Assembly: GCF_002836595.1 (NCBI RefSeq)
Contig: NZ_PJBB01000003.1
Coordinates: 2,231,001-2,295,000 of the forward strand
Length of the DNA stretch: 64,000 bases
Source: Tenacibaculum sp. Bg11-29
Lineage (GTDB): Bacteria; Bacteroidota; Bacteroidia; Flavobacteriales; Flavobacteriaceae
Reading direction: 5' to 3'
Positions 37,233-47,034 of the stretch are shown piece after piece. Both the position numbers and the translations under genes were made by a program. Within the stretch, counting starts at the first letter, position 1. Each line of letters starts with the position of its first letter. Under the pieces are notes generated by a model that was not told the origin of the DNA, searched no databases, and saw only the letters and a program-made list of their open reading frames with translations.

Positions 37233-38660
37233 ATGAGCGCCCATTTTGATTTATCTCTAGAAGAAATGAAGTCTTATGGTTATAAAATAGTTGACCTTAT
37301 TGCTGAGCATTGGGATACTATGAACGATAAAAAACCTGTTACTTCTGCTACACGTAAAGAAATGGATAATTTGTTTTTGCAAGAAGCACCTGACGAAGGT
37401 ATGAATGCAAATGAAGTTTTAGATTTTGTAATGGATAATGTAATACCAAATAGTACGGTTATTTCACATCCAAAAGCATATTCTTTTGTACCAGGACCGA
37501 GTAATTTTATTAGTACAATGGCAGATAGTTTGGCTACGGGATTTAATATTTTTTCAGGTGGATGGGTTGCATCTCCTGCCGCAGCAGAACTAGAAATTGT
37601 AACAATGAATTGGTTGTTGAAAATGTTTAATTTTCCTGTTGAAAAAGGAGGAGGAATATTTACAAGCGGTGGTTCTATGGCTAATTTAACAGCTTTAGTT
37701 ACTGCTCGTAGAATTAAATGTGGAGATGATTTTTCGAAAGCAGTTATTTATTTATCAGATCAAGCACATTCTTCAAACATTAAAGCAATTCGTGTATTAG
37801 GATTTAAGAAAGAGCAAATACGTGTTTTACCAACTGATATTGAATTTAGAATAAGCATAAATAAATTAAAAAATGCAATAGCAAAAGATAGGCTAGAAGG
37901 CTTACATCCTTTTTGTTTTATTGCTTCGGCAGGAACTACAAACACAGGAACCGTTGATCCGTTAGATGAAATTGCAGATATTTGTGAAGAAGAAAACTTA
38001 TGGTTTCATATTGATGGAGCTTATGGTGGAGCAGCAATTTTATCAAAAAAAGGAGCAAAAGCACTACGAGGAATTGAAAGAGCAGATTCTTTAACTGTTG
38101 ATCCGCATAAATGGTTTTATCAACCTTATGAAATTGGATGTTTATTGGTGAAAGATTCATCTTGGTTAAGTAGTACTTTTAGTGAAAAACCAGAATATTT
38201 AAGAGATATTGAGGGGAATGAGTCTGAGATTAATTTTTATGATTATGGAATTCAATTAACTCGTAGATTTAGAGCTTTAAAATTTTATATGTCTATAAAA
38301 ACGTATGGTTTAGATACTTTTAAGAAGGCTGTAACTTATAATATTCAGTTAGCTGATGATGTTGAAAAGGTTTTACGTAAGAGTAGATATTGGGAAATTA
38401 TTTCTCCTGCAACTTTAGCAGTTATTAACTTTAGATATAATCCTATAGGGTTAAACTTATCAGAAAAAGAAATTGATGTTTTAAATCAACAGATTTCTAA
38501 AAAAGTAATGGATTCTAAAGAAGCATTGTTGGTCACTACAATTTTAAATAAACAAGTTGTATTACGAATGTGTTTGATTAATCCGAAAACAACAATTGAT
38601 GATGTAAATGAAACATTAGCATTGTGTCATAAATTTGGACAAGAGATTTTATCAAAATAA
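37233..38660 (+). CDS. Group II PLP-dependent amino acid decarboxylase
   Basis: A 475-residue protein of the aromatic-amino-acid/glutamate decarboxylase superfamily. Motifs are HPKAYSFVPGP near residue 86, FTSGGSMANLTAL near 145, FHIDGAYGGAA near 258 and the PLP lysine in VDPHKWFYQPYEIG near 290. Length and layout are closest to aromatic-L-amino-acid decarboxylases, but the substrate (Tyr, Trp, Phe, Glu or other) cannot be read reliably. It is monocistronic, with its own promoter and a terminator at 38671. Confidence 0.85.
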   Translation: MSAHFDLSLEEMKSYGYKIVDLIAEHWDTMNDKKPVTSATRKEMDNLFLQEAPDEGMNANEVLDFVMDNVIPNSTVISHPKAYSFVPGPSNFISTMADSLATGFNIFSGGWVASPAAAELEIVTMNWLLKMFNFPVEKGGGIFTSGGSMANLTALVTARRIKCGDDFSKAVIYLSDQAHSSNIKAIRVLGFKKEQIRVLPTDIEFRISINKLKNAIAKDRLEGLHPFCFIASAGTTNTGTVDPLDEIADICEEENLWFHIDGAYGGAAILSKKGAKALRGIERADSLTVDPHKWFYQPYEIGCLLVKDSSWLSSTFSEKPEYLRDIEGNESEINFYDYGIQLTRRFRALKFYMSIKTYGLDTFKKAVTYNIQLADDVEKVLRKSRYWEIISPATLAVINFRYNPIGLNLSEKEIDVLNQQISKKVMDSKEALLVTTILNKQVVLRMCLINPKTTIDDVNETLALCHKFGQEILSK

Positions 38661-38670
38661 TTATAAAAAG

Positions 38671-38701
38671 AAAAAGCCTTCATAAATATGAAGGCTTTTT
38701 T
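38671..38701. terminator. Bidirectional terminator between decarboxylase and purA
   Basis: AAAAAGCCTTCAT (38671-38683) and ATGAAGGCTTTTT (38688-38700) form a 13-bp perfect stem with a 4-base loop and U tracts in both directions. It lies between convergent genes. Confidence 0.9.
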
Positions 38702-38720
38702 ATAAAATAAAAATGATAAT

Positions 38721-39992
38721 CTATCTATTAATTGTTTGTTTTCTGTCAGGCCCTACAGATACAACGGTTACAGGAACTCCTGTTTCTTTTTCAATAAAAG
38801 CCACGTAGTCTAGTAAGTTTTTTGGTAATTGATCTGCACTAGTCATCTTAGTTAAATCATCTTCCCATCCTTTAAACTCAGTATAGTTTACTGATATGTT
38901 TTCAGGTTCAATATTGTAAGGTAAATGTGTAATTTCTTTACCTTTATAATTATAAGATGTACATATTTTTAAAGTATCAAAACCAGAAAGTACATCACCT
39001 TTCATCATCATTAATTGTGTAACACCGTTTACATCAACAGCATATTTTAAAGCAACTAAATCTAACCAACCACATCTTCTAGGGCGACCAGTTGTAGCAC
39101 CAAATTCATGACCAACTTTAGCCATTTCTGCACCATCTTCGTCAAATAATTCAGTAGGAAATGGTCCAGAACCAACACGAGTTGTATAGGCTTTAAAAAT
39201 TCCGAATACATCACCAATTCTATTAGGTGCAATTCCTAAACCTGTACAAGCACCAGCAGCTGTAGTATTTGAAGATGTTACAAAAGGATATGTACCAAAA
39301 TCAATATCTAATAAAGAACCTTGCGCTCCTTCAGCTAAAATGGTTTTACCATCTTTTATAGCTGAGTTTAAAAACTCTTCAGAATCTATAAATTGAAGGG
39401 TTCTTAATTTTTCGATACCTAAGTCAAATTCAGCTTCTAATTCATCTAAATCATACTCTACTTGAACATCAAAATAAGCAAGCATACTTAGATGTTTCTG
39501 AGTTAAAGCTCTATATTTATCCTTCCAGTTATCAAGTTCTAAATCACCAACACGCATTCCGTTTCTACCAGTTTTGTCCATATAAGTTGGACCAATACCT
39601 TTTAATGTAGAACCAATTTTTGCTTTACCTTTAGATGTTTCAGAAGCAGCATCTAATAATCTATGTGTTGGTAATATTAAGTGCGCTTTTCTAGAAATTA
39701 ATAATTTAGAAGTGTAATCTATATTATGTACATCTAAATTTTCTAATTCTTTTTTAAAGATAACTGGGTCAATTACAACACCATTACCAACTACATTTAA
39801 AGCGGTTTTATGAAAAATTCCAGAAGGAATTGTGTGTAAAACATGTTTGCTACCATCAAATATTAATGTGTGTCCTGCGTTTGGACCTCCTTGAAATCGT
39901 GCAATAATATCGTAATTTCCTGTTAAAACATCTACGATTTTACCTTTTCCCTCGTCTCCCCATTGTAATCCGAGTAATAAATCTACTGCCAT
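38721..39992 (-). CDS. purA: Adenylosuccinate synthetase
   Basis: GTP-dependent synthesis of adenylosuccinate from IMP and aspartate, the first step to AMP. The 423-residue protein has the N-terminal GTP loop LLGLQWGDEGKGKIVD (6-21), GPNAGHT near residue 38 and GIGPTYMDKTGRNGMRVG near 130. It lies 30 bp downstream of the Fur-like gene, with relA/spoT beyond, an order I recall as common in flavobacteria. PurA is inhibited by (p)ppGpp in several bacteria, which makes the neighbourhood sensible. Confidence 0.96.
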   Translation of the reverse strand: MAVDLLLGLQWGDEGKGKIVDVLTGNYDIIARFQGGPNAGHTLIFDGSKHVLHTIPSGIFHKTALNVVGNGVVIDPVIFKKELENLDVHNIDYTSKLLISRKAHLILPTHRLLDAASETSKGKAKIGSTLKGIGPTYMDKTGRNGMRVGDLELDNWKDKYRALTQKHLSMLAYFDVQVEYDLDELEAEFDLGIEKLRTLQFIDSEEFLNSAIKDGKTILAEGAQGSLLDIDFGTYPFVTSSNTTAAGACTGLGIAPNRIGDVFGIFKAYTTRVGSGPFPTELFDEDGAEMAKVGHEFGATTGRPRRCGWLDLVALKYAVDVNGVTQLMMMKGDVLSGFDTLKICTSYNYKGKEITHLPYNIEPENISVNYTEFKGWEDDLTKMTSADQLPKNLLDYVAFIEKETGVPVTVVSVGPDRKQTINR

Positions 39993-40022
39993 CTAGTGTG
40001 TTATTAAGTATATTTGTTGTTG

Positions 40023-40472
40023 TTATTTTTTGTTGCGTTTTGTTCCGTAAAAATAAAGTGAGTGATTTTGAATATCAATATCAAAAACCTCTTCAATAGT
40101 TTTTTTGATAACTTGAATTCTAGGATCACAAAATTCTTTTACTTCTCCCGAATCAGTAAATATTACGTGATCGTGATTTTTATCGAAGTAACTTTTTTCA
40201 TAGCGGGCCATTGATTGACCGTCGAACTGATGCTTTCTAACCAATCCACAGTCTATAAGTAGATCCATCGTATTATAAAGCGTAGCTCTACTTACACGAT
40301 AGTTTTTGTTTTTCATTTTAATATATAAAGATTCTATATCAAAATGCTCTTCAGCTACGTATATTTCTTGTAAAATAGCATAGCGTTCAGGTGTTTTACG
40401 ATGCTTGTTTTCTTCTAAAAAAGTAGTGAAAACTTTTTTTACAATTTCTTGATTTTCGACTGAATTACCCAT
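40023..40472 (-). CDS. Fur-family transcriptional regulator with incomplete metal-site motifs
   Basis: A 149-residue protein with the Fur winged helix: [24 protein letters not shown] near residue 22 and the recognition helix [21 protein letters not shown] near 57. The dimerisation half normally has HHHxxxCxxCG. Here it reads [19 protein letters not shown], so the paired CxxC structural zinc cysteines and part of the His cluster are absent. It may sense a different metal or have lost zinc binding. It lies between relA/spoT and purA on one strand. Confidence 0.88.
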   Translation of the reverse strand: MGNSVENQEIVKKVFTTFLEENKHRKTPERYAILQEIYVAEEHFDIESLYIKMKNKNYRVSRATLYNTMDLLIDCGLVRKHQFDGQSMARYEKSYFDKNHDHVIFTDSGEVKEFCDPRIQVIKKTIEEVFDIDIQNHSLYFYGTKRNKK

Positions 40473-40547
40473 TTACTTTTAAATTTTTTACAAAAGACAA
40501 ATTTACAGTTATTTATTGATAAAAAAACAAGTAAATTAAAATGATAT

Positions 40548-42764
40548 TTACAATGTATTAACACGTTCTACTTTTTGTACCCCTTCAAGCTTTTTCATAT
40601 TGTCAATTAACTTATTTAATTGCGCTTTGTTTTTAACACTTAAAGAAAGTTTTCCATCAAAAACACCGTGGTCTCCAGAGATATTAATGCTATGTATAAA
40701 TACATCCATACTATTCGAAATAATACGAGTAATATTGTTTACAATACCTTTATTATCAATTCCAGATAAATGTAAAATAGCCGTAAAATCTTGCTTAGTA
40801 GAGTCTATCCATTTAGCAGGCATAATTCTATATGCATAATTAGATTGCAAAGAAATAGCATTTGGACAATCATTTTTATGTATTTTTATACCTTCATTAA
40901 TGGTTACAAAGCCAAAAACTTTATCTCCAGGAATAGGGGAGCAGCATTTAGCGAGTGTATAATCTAAAGTTTGTTCATCTTTACCAAAAACTAATGCATC
41001 GTATTTGTGAGTAACTTCTTCTTTTTCCGAAAAACCTTTAGAAGGACTTCGTCGAAATGTACTCTTTATGAATCCCATAATTAATCCACTTCTTTGCGCA
41101 ACAAACTCTTTTAATTGAGTGTTGTCAATAGCACCATTACCTACTCTAAAAAATAAATCGAAACTTGTTTTTAAACCAAAGTAATTAGCGAGTTCGTGAA
41201 TTATTTTTTCACCTGAACCAATTTTTAAATGACGAAGTTTTCTAAGTAAAATAGCTTTTCCTTCTTCAGCAATTATCTTTTCTTCTGCTTTTAAGGCTGA
41301 TTTAATCTTGGTACGAGCTCTAGCTGTTAAAACAAAATCTAGCCAGCGTACATTAGGTTTATTATTGCTAGCGGTAAGTACTTCTACTTGATCGCCACTT
41401 TTAAGTGCATGACTTAAGGGAACTAACTTTCCGTTTACCTTAGCACCTCTACATTTTAAACCAACATCGGTATGAACAGAAAATGCAAAATCTAAAGCAG
41501 TTGCATTTTTGGGCAATGATTTTAAATCACCTTTAGGTGTAAAAACATATATTTCTTTAGCGTACAAATTAAGTTTAAAGTCTTCAACAAAATCAATAGC
41601 ATTAATACTTTGATTTTCTAAAGTTTCTTTTAAACGATTTAACCATCCGTCAAGACCATTTTCTTTAACGTCATTTTGTTTGTATTTAAAGTGAGCGGCA
41701 TATCCTTTTTCGGCAATCTCATCCATTCTTTCAGAACGTACTTGCACTTCTACCCATTTTGCTTGAGGGCCAATAACAGTAATGTGTAATGCTTCATATC
41801 CCGTTGATTTTGGTTGAGAAATCCAATCACGTAAACGGGCAGGGTTTGGTTTAAAAAAATCGGTTACAATAGAATATATTTTCCAAGCATCAAATTTTTC
41901 ATCGCCAGAGGTTGGTTCGTAAATAATTCGGATAGCAAATTTATCGTATACTTCATCAAAAGTTACATTTTGCTTTTGCATTTTTTTTCTAATAGAAAAA
42001 ATAGATTTGAAACGTCCTTTAATATCATAATTAAAGCCTTCCTTATCTAAAGCTTCTTTTAATATGCCTGTAAAGCTGTTAATATATTTTTGTTGATCTT
42101 CTTTACTGTCTTTTATTTTGGTAAGAATATCTTTGTAAACTTCAGGTTCTGTATATTTTAAACCTAAGTCTTCTAATTCTGTTTTAATATTATACAAACC
42201 TAAACGGTGTGCTAAAGGAGCATAAATATATAAGGTTTCAGAAGCTATTTTTACTTGCTTATGAGGGGGCATTGCATCCATTGTTTGCATGTTATGCAAA
42301 CGATCGGCAATTTTTATAAGAATTACCCTAACATCATCATGTAAGGTGAGTAGCATTTTTCTGAAGTTTTCAGCTTGTATAGAATAGTCTTGTTCTTTTT
42401 TTAAACTTGAAATTTTAGTAAGACCACTAACTATACGTGCTATGTTTTCTCCAAACAAGCGCTCCATATCATCAATTGTATAAGGCGTATCTTCAACAAC
42501 ATCATGAAGTAGGGCAGCGGCAATAGATGTTGCTCCTAAGCCAATTTCATCAGCAACAATTTTAGCAACAGCTATTGGATGAAAAATATATGGTTCACCA
42601 GTTTTTCTACGTTGTTCAGAATGTGCCTCAACAGCAATGTCAAAAGCTTTGCGTATCAGCTTTTTATCATCTTCAGATAATGTTTGGTAAGTACCTTTTA
42701 ATAAGTTTTTATATCTGTTTGCAATTTCTTTATTTTCTTCTTCTATCGTTGCATTATAACTCAT
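40548..42764 (-). CDS. Bifunctional (p)ppGpp synthetase/hydrolase (RelA/SpoT family)
   Basis: A 738-residue stringent-response enzyme. The HD hydrolase part is intact (EPYIFHPIAVAKIVADEIG and AALLHDVVEDTPYT, about 57-95). The synthetase region (about 260-370) has DKFAIRII, RLRDWISQPKSTGYEALH and EVQVRSERMDEIAEKGYAAH. A TGS domain (IYVFTPKGDLKSLPKNATAL) starts near residue 400, a Cys-containing segment (LAKCCSPIPGDKVFGFV) lies near 580, and a C-terminal ACT domain starts near 660. The intact HD motif argues for a bifunctional Rel/SpoT-type enzyme. It is the first gene of the relA-fur-purA set. Confidence 0.93.
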   Translation of the reverse strand: MSYNATIEEENKEIANRYKNLLKGTYQTLSEDDKKLIRKAFDIAVEAHSEQRRKTGEPYIFHPIAVAKIVADEIGLGATSIAAALLHDVVEDTPYTIDDMERLFGENIARIVSGLTKISSLKKEQDYSIQAENFRKMLLTLHDDVRVILIKIADRLHNMQTMDAMPPHKQVKIASETLYIYAPLAHRLGLYNIKTELEDLGLKYTEPEVYKDILTKIKDSKEDQQKYINSFTGILKEALDKEGFNYDIKGRFKSIFSIRKKMQKQNVTFDEVYDKFAIRIIYEPTSGDEKFDAWKIYSIVTDFFKPNPARLRDWISQPKSTGYEALHITVIGPQAKWVEVQVRSERMDEIAEKGYAAHFKYKQNDVKENGLDGWLNRLKETLENQSINAIDFVEDFKLNLYAKEIYVFTPKGDLKSLPKNATALDFAFSVHTDVGLKCRGAKVNGKLVPLSHALKSGDQVEVLTASNNKPNVRWLDFVLTARARTKIKSALKAEEKIIAEEGKAILLRKLRHLKIGSGEKIIHELANYFGLKTSFDLFFRVGNGAIDNTQLKEFVAQRSGLIMGFIKSTFRRSPSKGFSEKEEVTHKYDALVFGKDEQTLDYTLAKCCSPIPGDKVFGFVTINEGIKIHKNDCPNAISLQSNYAYRIMPAKWIDSTKQDFTAILHLSGIDNKGIVNNITRIISNSMDVFIHSINISGDHGVFDGKLSLSVKNKAQLNKLIDNMKKLEGVQKVERVNTL

Positions 42765-42908
42765 ACGCTTAAAGATCTTTTATTAGATGTTTCAAAATAA
42801 AAATAGTCTAAAGAATTTTACTGAGCAAGTTTTATTAAGAAATCTTTAACACTTGTTAAAAAATGAAAAAAAACTTATTTTTACCTCTGAAGCTAAAATA
42901 AATAAGCA

Positions 42909-44384
42909 ATGAATATTAAAAAGGAGTATGATTTAATTTGTGTAGGAGGTGGAATTATGAGTGCTAATTTAGCCTTAATAGCAAAGGTTTTAAATCCTGA
43001 AATTAATATTTTAATTTTAGAACGTTTAGAAGGTGTTGCTAAAGAGAGTTCTGCTGCATGGAATAATGCAGGTACAGGACATTCTGCTTTATGTGAATTA
43101 AATTATTGTCCAGAAGAGAAAGATGGTAATATTTCTATAAAGAAAGCGATTAATATTTGCAAACAATATGAAATGTCTAAGCAATTATGGTCTTATTTAG
43201 TTAATGAAGATTTAATTGATAATCCTGCTGAATTTGTATCTTCAGTAAAACATCATAGTTGGGTAACAGGAAAAGATAATAGTGATTATTTAGAAAAGAG
43301 GTATAACGCTTTTAAAGAGTGTTTTATGTTTGATTCAATTGATTTTACTAGAGATAAAAGCAAAATGAAAGAATGGTTTCCTTTAATTATGGATGATAGG
43401 GAAGATGGTGAAATTATGGCAGCATCAAGAATTGATAGAGGTACTGAAGTAAATTATGGGGCTTTAGCAAAGAAATTATTTGATATTTTAGAAACTGAGT
43501 TTGACACGCCTGTTCATTGTAATATGGAAGTTTTAGATGTTGACCCTGATACCGATTTAGATTGGACAGTTGAAGTTAAGAGTGCTATAACTAAAGAAAT
43601 ACATCAAGTAGAAGCAGCGCATGTGTTTATTGGAGCAGGAGGTGGAAGTTTGTTATTACTTCAAAAAGTAGAAATTGAAGAGAAGGAAGGTTATGGAGGT
43701 TTTCCTGTAAGTGGAGAGTGGTTAGTATGTAAGAATGAAGAGCTTATAAAGCAGCATAATGCGAAAGTGTATAGTAAAGCTGGTATTGGAGATCCACCAA
43801 TGTCAACTCCGCATTTAGATACTCGTTATATTGATGGAAAACGTCAATTAATCTTTGGCCCTTTTGCAGGGTTTAGTCCAAAGTTTTTAAAAGAAGGGTC
43901 TAATTTAGATTTATTTAAATCGATTAAATCAAATAATATACCCTCTATGTTTGGTGCTTTTTGGCATAATTTACCTTTAACAAAGTATTTAATAGAACAG
44001 GTAATGATGAGTAAAGAAGATAGAATGGATTCTTTACGGAAGTTTGTGAAAAATGCTAAAAGTAAAGATTGGGAGGTTGTAAAAGCGGGGCAGCGAGTAC
44101 AAATTATTAAAAAAGATGAATTTAAAGGAGGGAAATTGCAATTCGGAACAGAAGTAATTAGTAATAAAGACGGTAGTATTACTTGCTTATTAGGAGCATC
44201 GCCAGGTGCATCAACAGCAACGGCAATTATGTTAGAAGTGTTAGAAAAAGCATTTCCAGAGTTACTAGAGTCAGAAGAGGGTAAAATGAAATTAAAAAAG
44301 ATAATTCCGTTTTATAAAACAGAAATTACGAAAGAGTTGTTTAGTGAACAGTTAAAAATAAGTAAAAAAGCATTGAAATTATAA
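42909..44384 (+). CDS. mqo: Malate:quinone oxidoreductase
   Basis: An FAD-dependent, membrane-associated oxidation of malate to oxaloacetate, passing electrons to quinone. The 491-residue protein has the FAD-binding start YDLICVGGGIMSANLALI (7-24), ESSAAWNNAGTGHSALCELNY near residue 50 and LFGA-type segments further on; length fits Mqo (about 490-500). It is a single-gene unit, with a TTG-N20-TATTTTTA near-promoter at 42853-42883 and a terminator at 44432. Confidence 0.94.
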   Translation: MNIKKEYDLICVGGGIMSANLALIAKVLNPEINILILERLEGVAKESSAAWNNAGTGHSALCELNYCPEEKDGNISIKKAINICKQYEMSKQLWSYLVNEDLIDNPAEFVSSVKHHSWVTGKDNSDYLEKRYNAFKECFMFDSIDFTRDKSKMKEWFPLIMDDREDGEIMAASRIDRGTEVNYGALAKKLFDILETEFDTPVHCNMEVLDVDPDTDLDWTVEVKSAITKEIHQVEAAHVFIGAGGGSLLLLQKVEIEEKEGYGGFPVSGEWLVCKNEELIKQHNAKVYSKAGIGDPPMSTPHLDTRYIDGKRQLIFGPFAGFSPKFLKEGSNLDLFKSIKSNNIPSMFGAFWHNLPLTKYLIEQVMMSKEDRMDSLRKFVKNAKSKDWEVVKAGQRVQIIKKDEFKGGKLQFGTEVISNKDGSITCLLGASPGASTATAIMLEVLEKAFPELLESEEGKMKLKKIIPFYKTEITKELFSEQLKISKKALKL

Positions 44385-44431
44385 ACAATTGTATTTTTTA
44401 TAAACTCTATAAAATTATTTAATAGAATGTT

Positions 44432-44467
44432 AGAATCTCCATTTTTATAAAGATGGAGATTCTTTTT
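44432..44467 (+). terminator. Intrinsic terminator after mqo
   Basis: AGAATCTCCAT (44432-44442) pairs with ATGGAGATTCT (44453-44463), with a 10-base loop followed by a T run. Confidence 0.88.
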
Positions 44468-44504
44468 GCTTAAGAAGCAACCTTTTTTAAAGAATCATAG
44501 TCTA

Positions 44505-44512
44505 TATATTTG
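44505..44512 (+). promoter_or_regulatory. Promoter -7 element (TATATTTG) of the ECF sigma operon
   Basis: A perfect TAnnTTTG match 27 bp before the TTG start at 44540. Transcription would begin near 44519, which leaves room for a TTG start but not for one far upstream. Confidence 0.65.
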
Positions 44513-44539
44513 TAAGACAACAAAAACAGAGCAAAAGGC

Positions 44540-45100
44540 TTGAAAATTATACCATTGCATAACAAACAAAAGTTGCTCATTAAAAAAGCAATAAACAATA
44601 ATAGGGAGGCACAAGAACAATTGTTTGAGCAGTTTTCTCCTAAAATGTTGGGAGTTTGTAGGCAATATGTAAAAGATTTACACCATGCAGAAGATTTAAT
44701 GTTACAAGGTTTTTTGAAGGTTTTTACCAATTTGAAAAAATTTAAAAGTGAAGGAAGTTTTGAAGGTTGGATTCGTAGAATAATGGTAAACACTTGTCTA
44801 ACATATTTGAATAAAAAAAATCCAATTAAATTAACAGATGAAGATTATGTTTTTAATGGTGTAGCTACCGAGAGTTTAGAAAATACTTCAGTAGAAGATA
44901 TACAAACATTAATAGATAAATTACCCGAAGGATATAAGCTAGTTTTTAATTTATATGCTATTGAAGGTTATAAGCATTCAGAAATTTCAGAAAAATTAAA
45001 TATATCTGAAGGTACTTCTAAATCACAATTATTTAAAGCACGAAAGTGGTTGCAAAATAATTACGTAAAAATGAATAAGATTGAAAAAGCAAATAAATAA
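44540..45100 (+). CDS. ECF-type RNA polymerase sigma factor
   Basis: A 186-residue sigma-70-family protein. Region 2 contains EQFSPKMLGVCRQYVKDLHHAEDLMLQGFLKVF (about residues 28-60), and region 4 contains LPEGYKLVFNLYAIEGYKHSEISEKL and the HTH SEGTSKSQLFKARKWL. The start is TTG: no in-frame ATG lies between the upstream stop (44513-44515) and the domain, and the resulting MKIIPLHNKQKLL resembles the MKVIPLH opening I recall in flavobacterial homologues. The putative anti-sigma gene overlaps its end by 20 bases. Confidence 0.9.
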   Translation: MKIIPLHNKQKLLIKKAINNNREAQEQLFEQFSPKMLGVCRQYVKDLHHAEDLMLQGFLKVFTNLKKFKSEGSFEGWIRRIMVNTCLTYLNKKNPIKLTDEDYVFNGVATESLENTSVEDIQTLIDKLPEGYKLVFNLYAIEGYKHSEISEKLNISEGTSKSQLFKARKWLQNNYVKMNKIEKANK

Positions 45101-45887
45101 TATAGATAAACATATAGCAAGTAAATTAAAAGATAGAGAGTTAAAACCATCTTCATCTGCTTGGGAACGTTTAAATGTTCAGTTAGATAATGAGCAGCAT
45201 AAAAAGAAGAAAAAAGGGATGCTTTATTTAGGGTATGTAGCTAGTGTCGCTATATTAATTAGCCTTGGTGTTTTTTATCAAGTAACTAACAGTAGTGAAA
45301 ATGCTATTGATACTATTATAGTTGAAACTTCTTTAGATACAGTAAAAATAAAGAAGATTAATTTAGAAGATATTTTATCAACAGAAGAGGCAATTGTAAA
45401 GACATTACATGTAAAGAATAAAAATAACCATAAAACGGCTAAAAACTCTGATTTTAAAAATTATAAAGAGTCTAAAAAAGAAAAAATAGCTAGTTTAATA
45501 AATGAGCCAGTTAAAATAACTGAAACTATTAAAATAGAAGTATTAAAAATAGCGAACGAAAATACTAGCTTGTTAAATATTAATACACAAAAAAAACAAG
45601 TACTTATTTCGAGGGTAAAGGTTAATAGCGATGATTTATTGTTCGCAGTAACACATTCGCCACAAGAAGTAAAAGAGTATTACGCTAAATATAAAGTTAA
45701 AAGGGAAAAAGTTTTAGAAACGATTAAAAAAGAACTGATGAGGTCTAATCTTAAAATTAACCCAGAAACTATTTTGGCAGAAGTAGAGTATGATTTAGAA
45801 GAAGCTGATTTTAAGAAAAATTTTATGCGAAAATTCAAGTTAAAACTATCTGATGTAATTGTTGCAATTGCTGATAGAAATAAATAA
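45081..45887 (+). CDS. Putative anti-sigma factor (single-pass membrane protein)
   Basis: 268 residues with no family I can name. The N-terminus (INNIDKHIASKLKDRELKPS followed by SSAWERL) resembles the short cytoplasmic heads of flavobacterial proteins encoded next to ECF sigma factors. A Lys cluster and one membrane span (about 47-66, MLYLGYVASVAILISLGVF) follow, then a charged periplasmic part. The start is TTG 45081, inside the sigma gene, so translation is probably coupled. The role is inferred from position and topology. Confidence 0.65.
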   Translation: MKKQINNIDKHIASKLKDRELKPSSSAWERLNVQLDNEQHKKKKKGMLYLGYVASVAILISLGVFYQVTNSSENAIDTIIVETSLDTVKIKKINLEDILSTEEAIVKTLHVKNKNNHKTAKNSDFKNYKESKKEKIASLINEPVKITETIKIEVLKIANENTSLLNINTQKKQVLISRVKVNSDDLLFAVTHSPQEVKEYYAKYKVKREKVLETIKKELMRSNLKINPETILAEVEYDLEEADFKKNFMRKFKLKLSDVIVAIADRNK

Positions 45888-45955
45888 GCGCTTACCAATT
45901 ATTGATTAAGTAAACTGACCAAGCTAATTACCTGTTTAATTTAAAAATTTATAAA

Positions 45956-47017
45956 ATGAAAAGAATACTATTATTAGTGTTGTTAGTAACAACTGTTGCC
46001 CAATCTCAAGAGAGAACATTTGAAAGTGAAGTGAAAAAAATATCAAAAAAAATTGATAAGATTACTAAACAACAAAAAGATTCTTTAAAAGATAAAGTGA
46101 AAGAAATTAATTTAAAAATTGATAAAAATGAGCTTACTAGCGATGAGGCCATTCCATTAAAAAAAATAACAGCACTTTATCATGCAACTCAAATTGAAAA
46201 ATTAGTAAGCATTCAAGAGCAAAAATTACAACAATTAGTTCAAGATAAAATTGATGGAAAAATAATGAGTTCATCAGAAATAGATGGATTTGATATTACA
46301 ATTTTTAATAGAAGAATTCTTCATGTAAATGCAAATAATGATGAAAAAAAGAAGAACAAAAGGGAAAGAGATAAAAGAACAACTTCTCAAATTGTTTTTG
46401 CGCTAGGAGTAAATAATGTTTTAACTAATAATAAATTTAATTCATTAAACGATTCTGACTATAAGTTTTGGAAATCACATTTTTATGAATTAGGTTTAAC
46501 ATGGAAAACACGTATTTCTAAACAACCTTCAAAAGCATATTTTAAATACGGTGTTTCTTTTCTTTGGAATAATTTAAGAGCAAAAAATAATAAGTACCAT
46601 GTTGTAAACGGAAAAGAAACGATCTTAAAAGTACATCAAAATGGGCTTTCAGAGAGTAGGTTACGTCATGTTCAAATGAATTTTCCGATGCATTTAGAAT
46701 TTGATTTTTCAAAAAATAAAAAGTATTCAGATGATAGAATCGTTGATAGAACACATGAGTCTATTCGTTTTGGACTAGGAGGTTTCTTTGGTTTTAAATT
46801 AGGAACACGACAATATCTAGAATATAATAATGCAGAAGGTGTAAATGTAGAAGAGTTGCAAAAAGCAAGTTTTAATACGAATATAATTAATTATGGGTTA
46901 AGTGCTTATCTTGCTTATGAAGGGTGTGGGTTATATGTAAAATATGATTTAAACCCATTATTTAAAAATACTGATACAAGAAATATTTCATTAGGTTTAC
47001 GATTTGATATTAATTAA
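45956..47017 (+). CDS. Exported beta-barrel-type outer membrane protein, function unknown
   Basis: 353 residues. A signal peptide (MKRILLLVLLVTTVAQSQ) is followed by a Lys-rich, probably coiled helical region (about 20-110), then a basic linker near 135. A C-terminal half of alternating aromatic/Gly strands (YELGLTWKTR, YFKYGVSFLWNNL, IRFGLGGFFGFKLG, GLSAYLAYEGCGLYVKYDL) ends in LRFDIN, typical of an outer-membrane barrel. It follows the sigma/anti-sigma pair by 68 bp in the same direction and may be their regulated or sensed partner; that link is inference. Confidence 0.7.
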   Translation: MKRILLLVLLVTTVAQSQERTFESEVKKISKKIDKITKQQKDSLKDKVKEINLKIDKNELTSDEAIPLKKITALYHATQIEKLVSIQEQKLQQLVQDKIDGKIMSSSEIDGFDITIFNRRILHVNANNDEKKKNKRERDKRTTSQIVFALGVNNVLTNNKFNSLNDSDYKFWKSHFYELGLTWKTRISKQPSKAYFKYGVSFLWNNLRAKNNKYHVVNGKETILKVHQNGLSESRLRHVQMNFPMHLEFDFSKNKKYSDDRIVDRTHESIRFGLGGFFGFKLGTRQYLEYNNAEGVNVEELQKASFNTNIINYGLSAYLAYEGCGLYVKYDLNPLFKNTDTRNISLGLRFDIN

Positions 47018-47034
47018 ACAAAAAAGGAGCAGTT

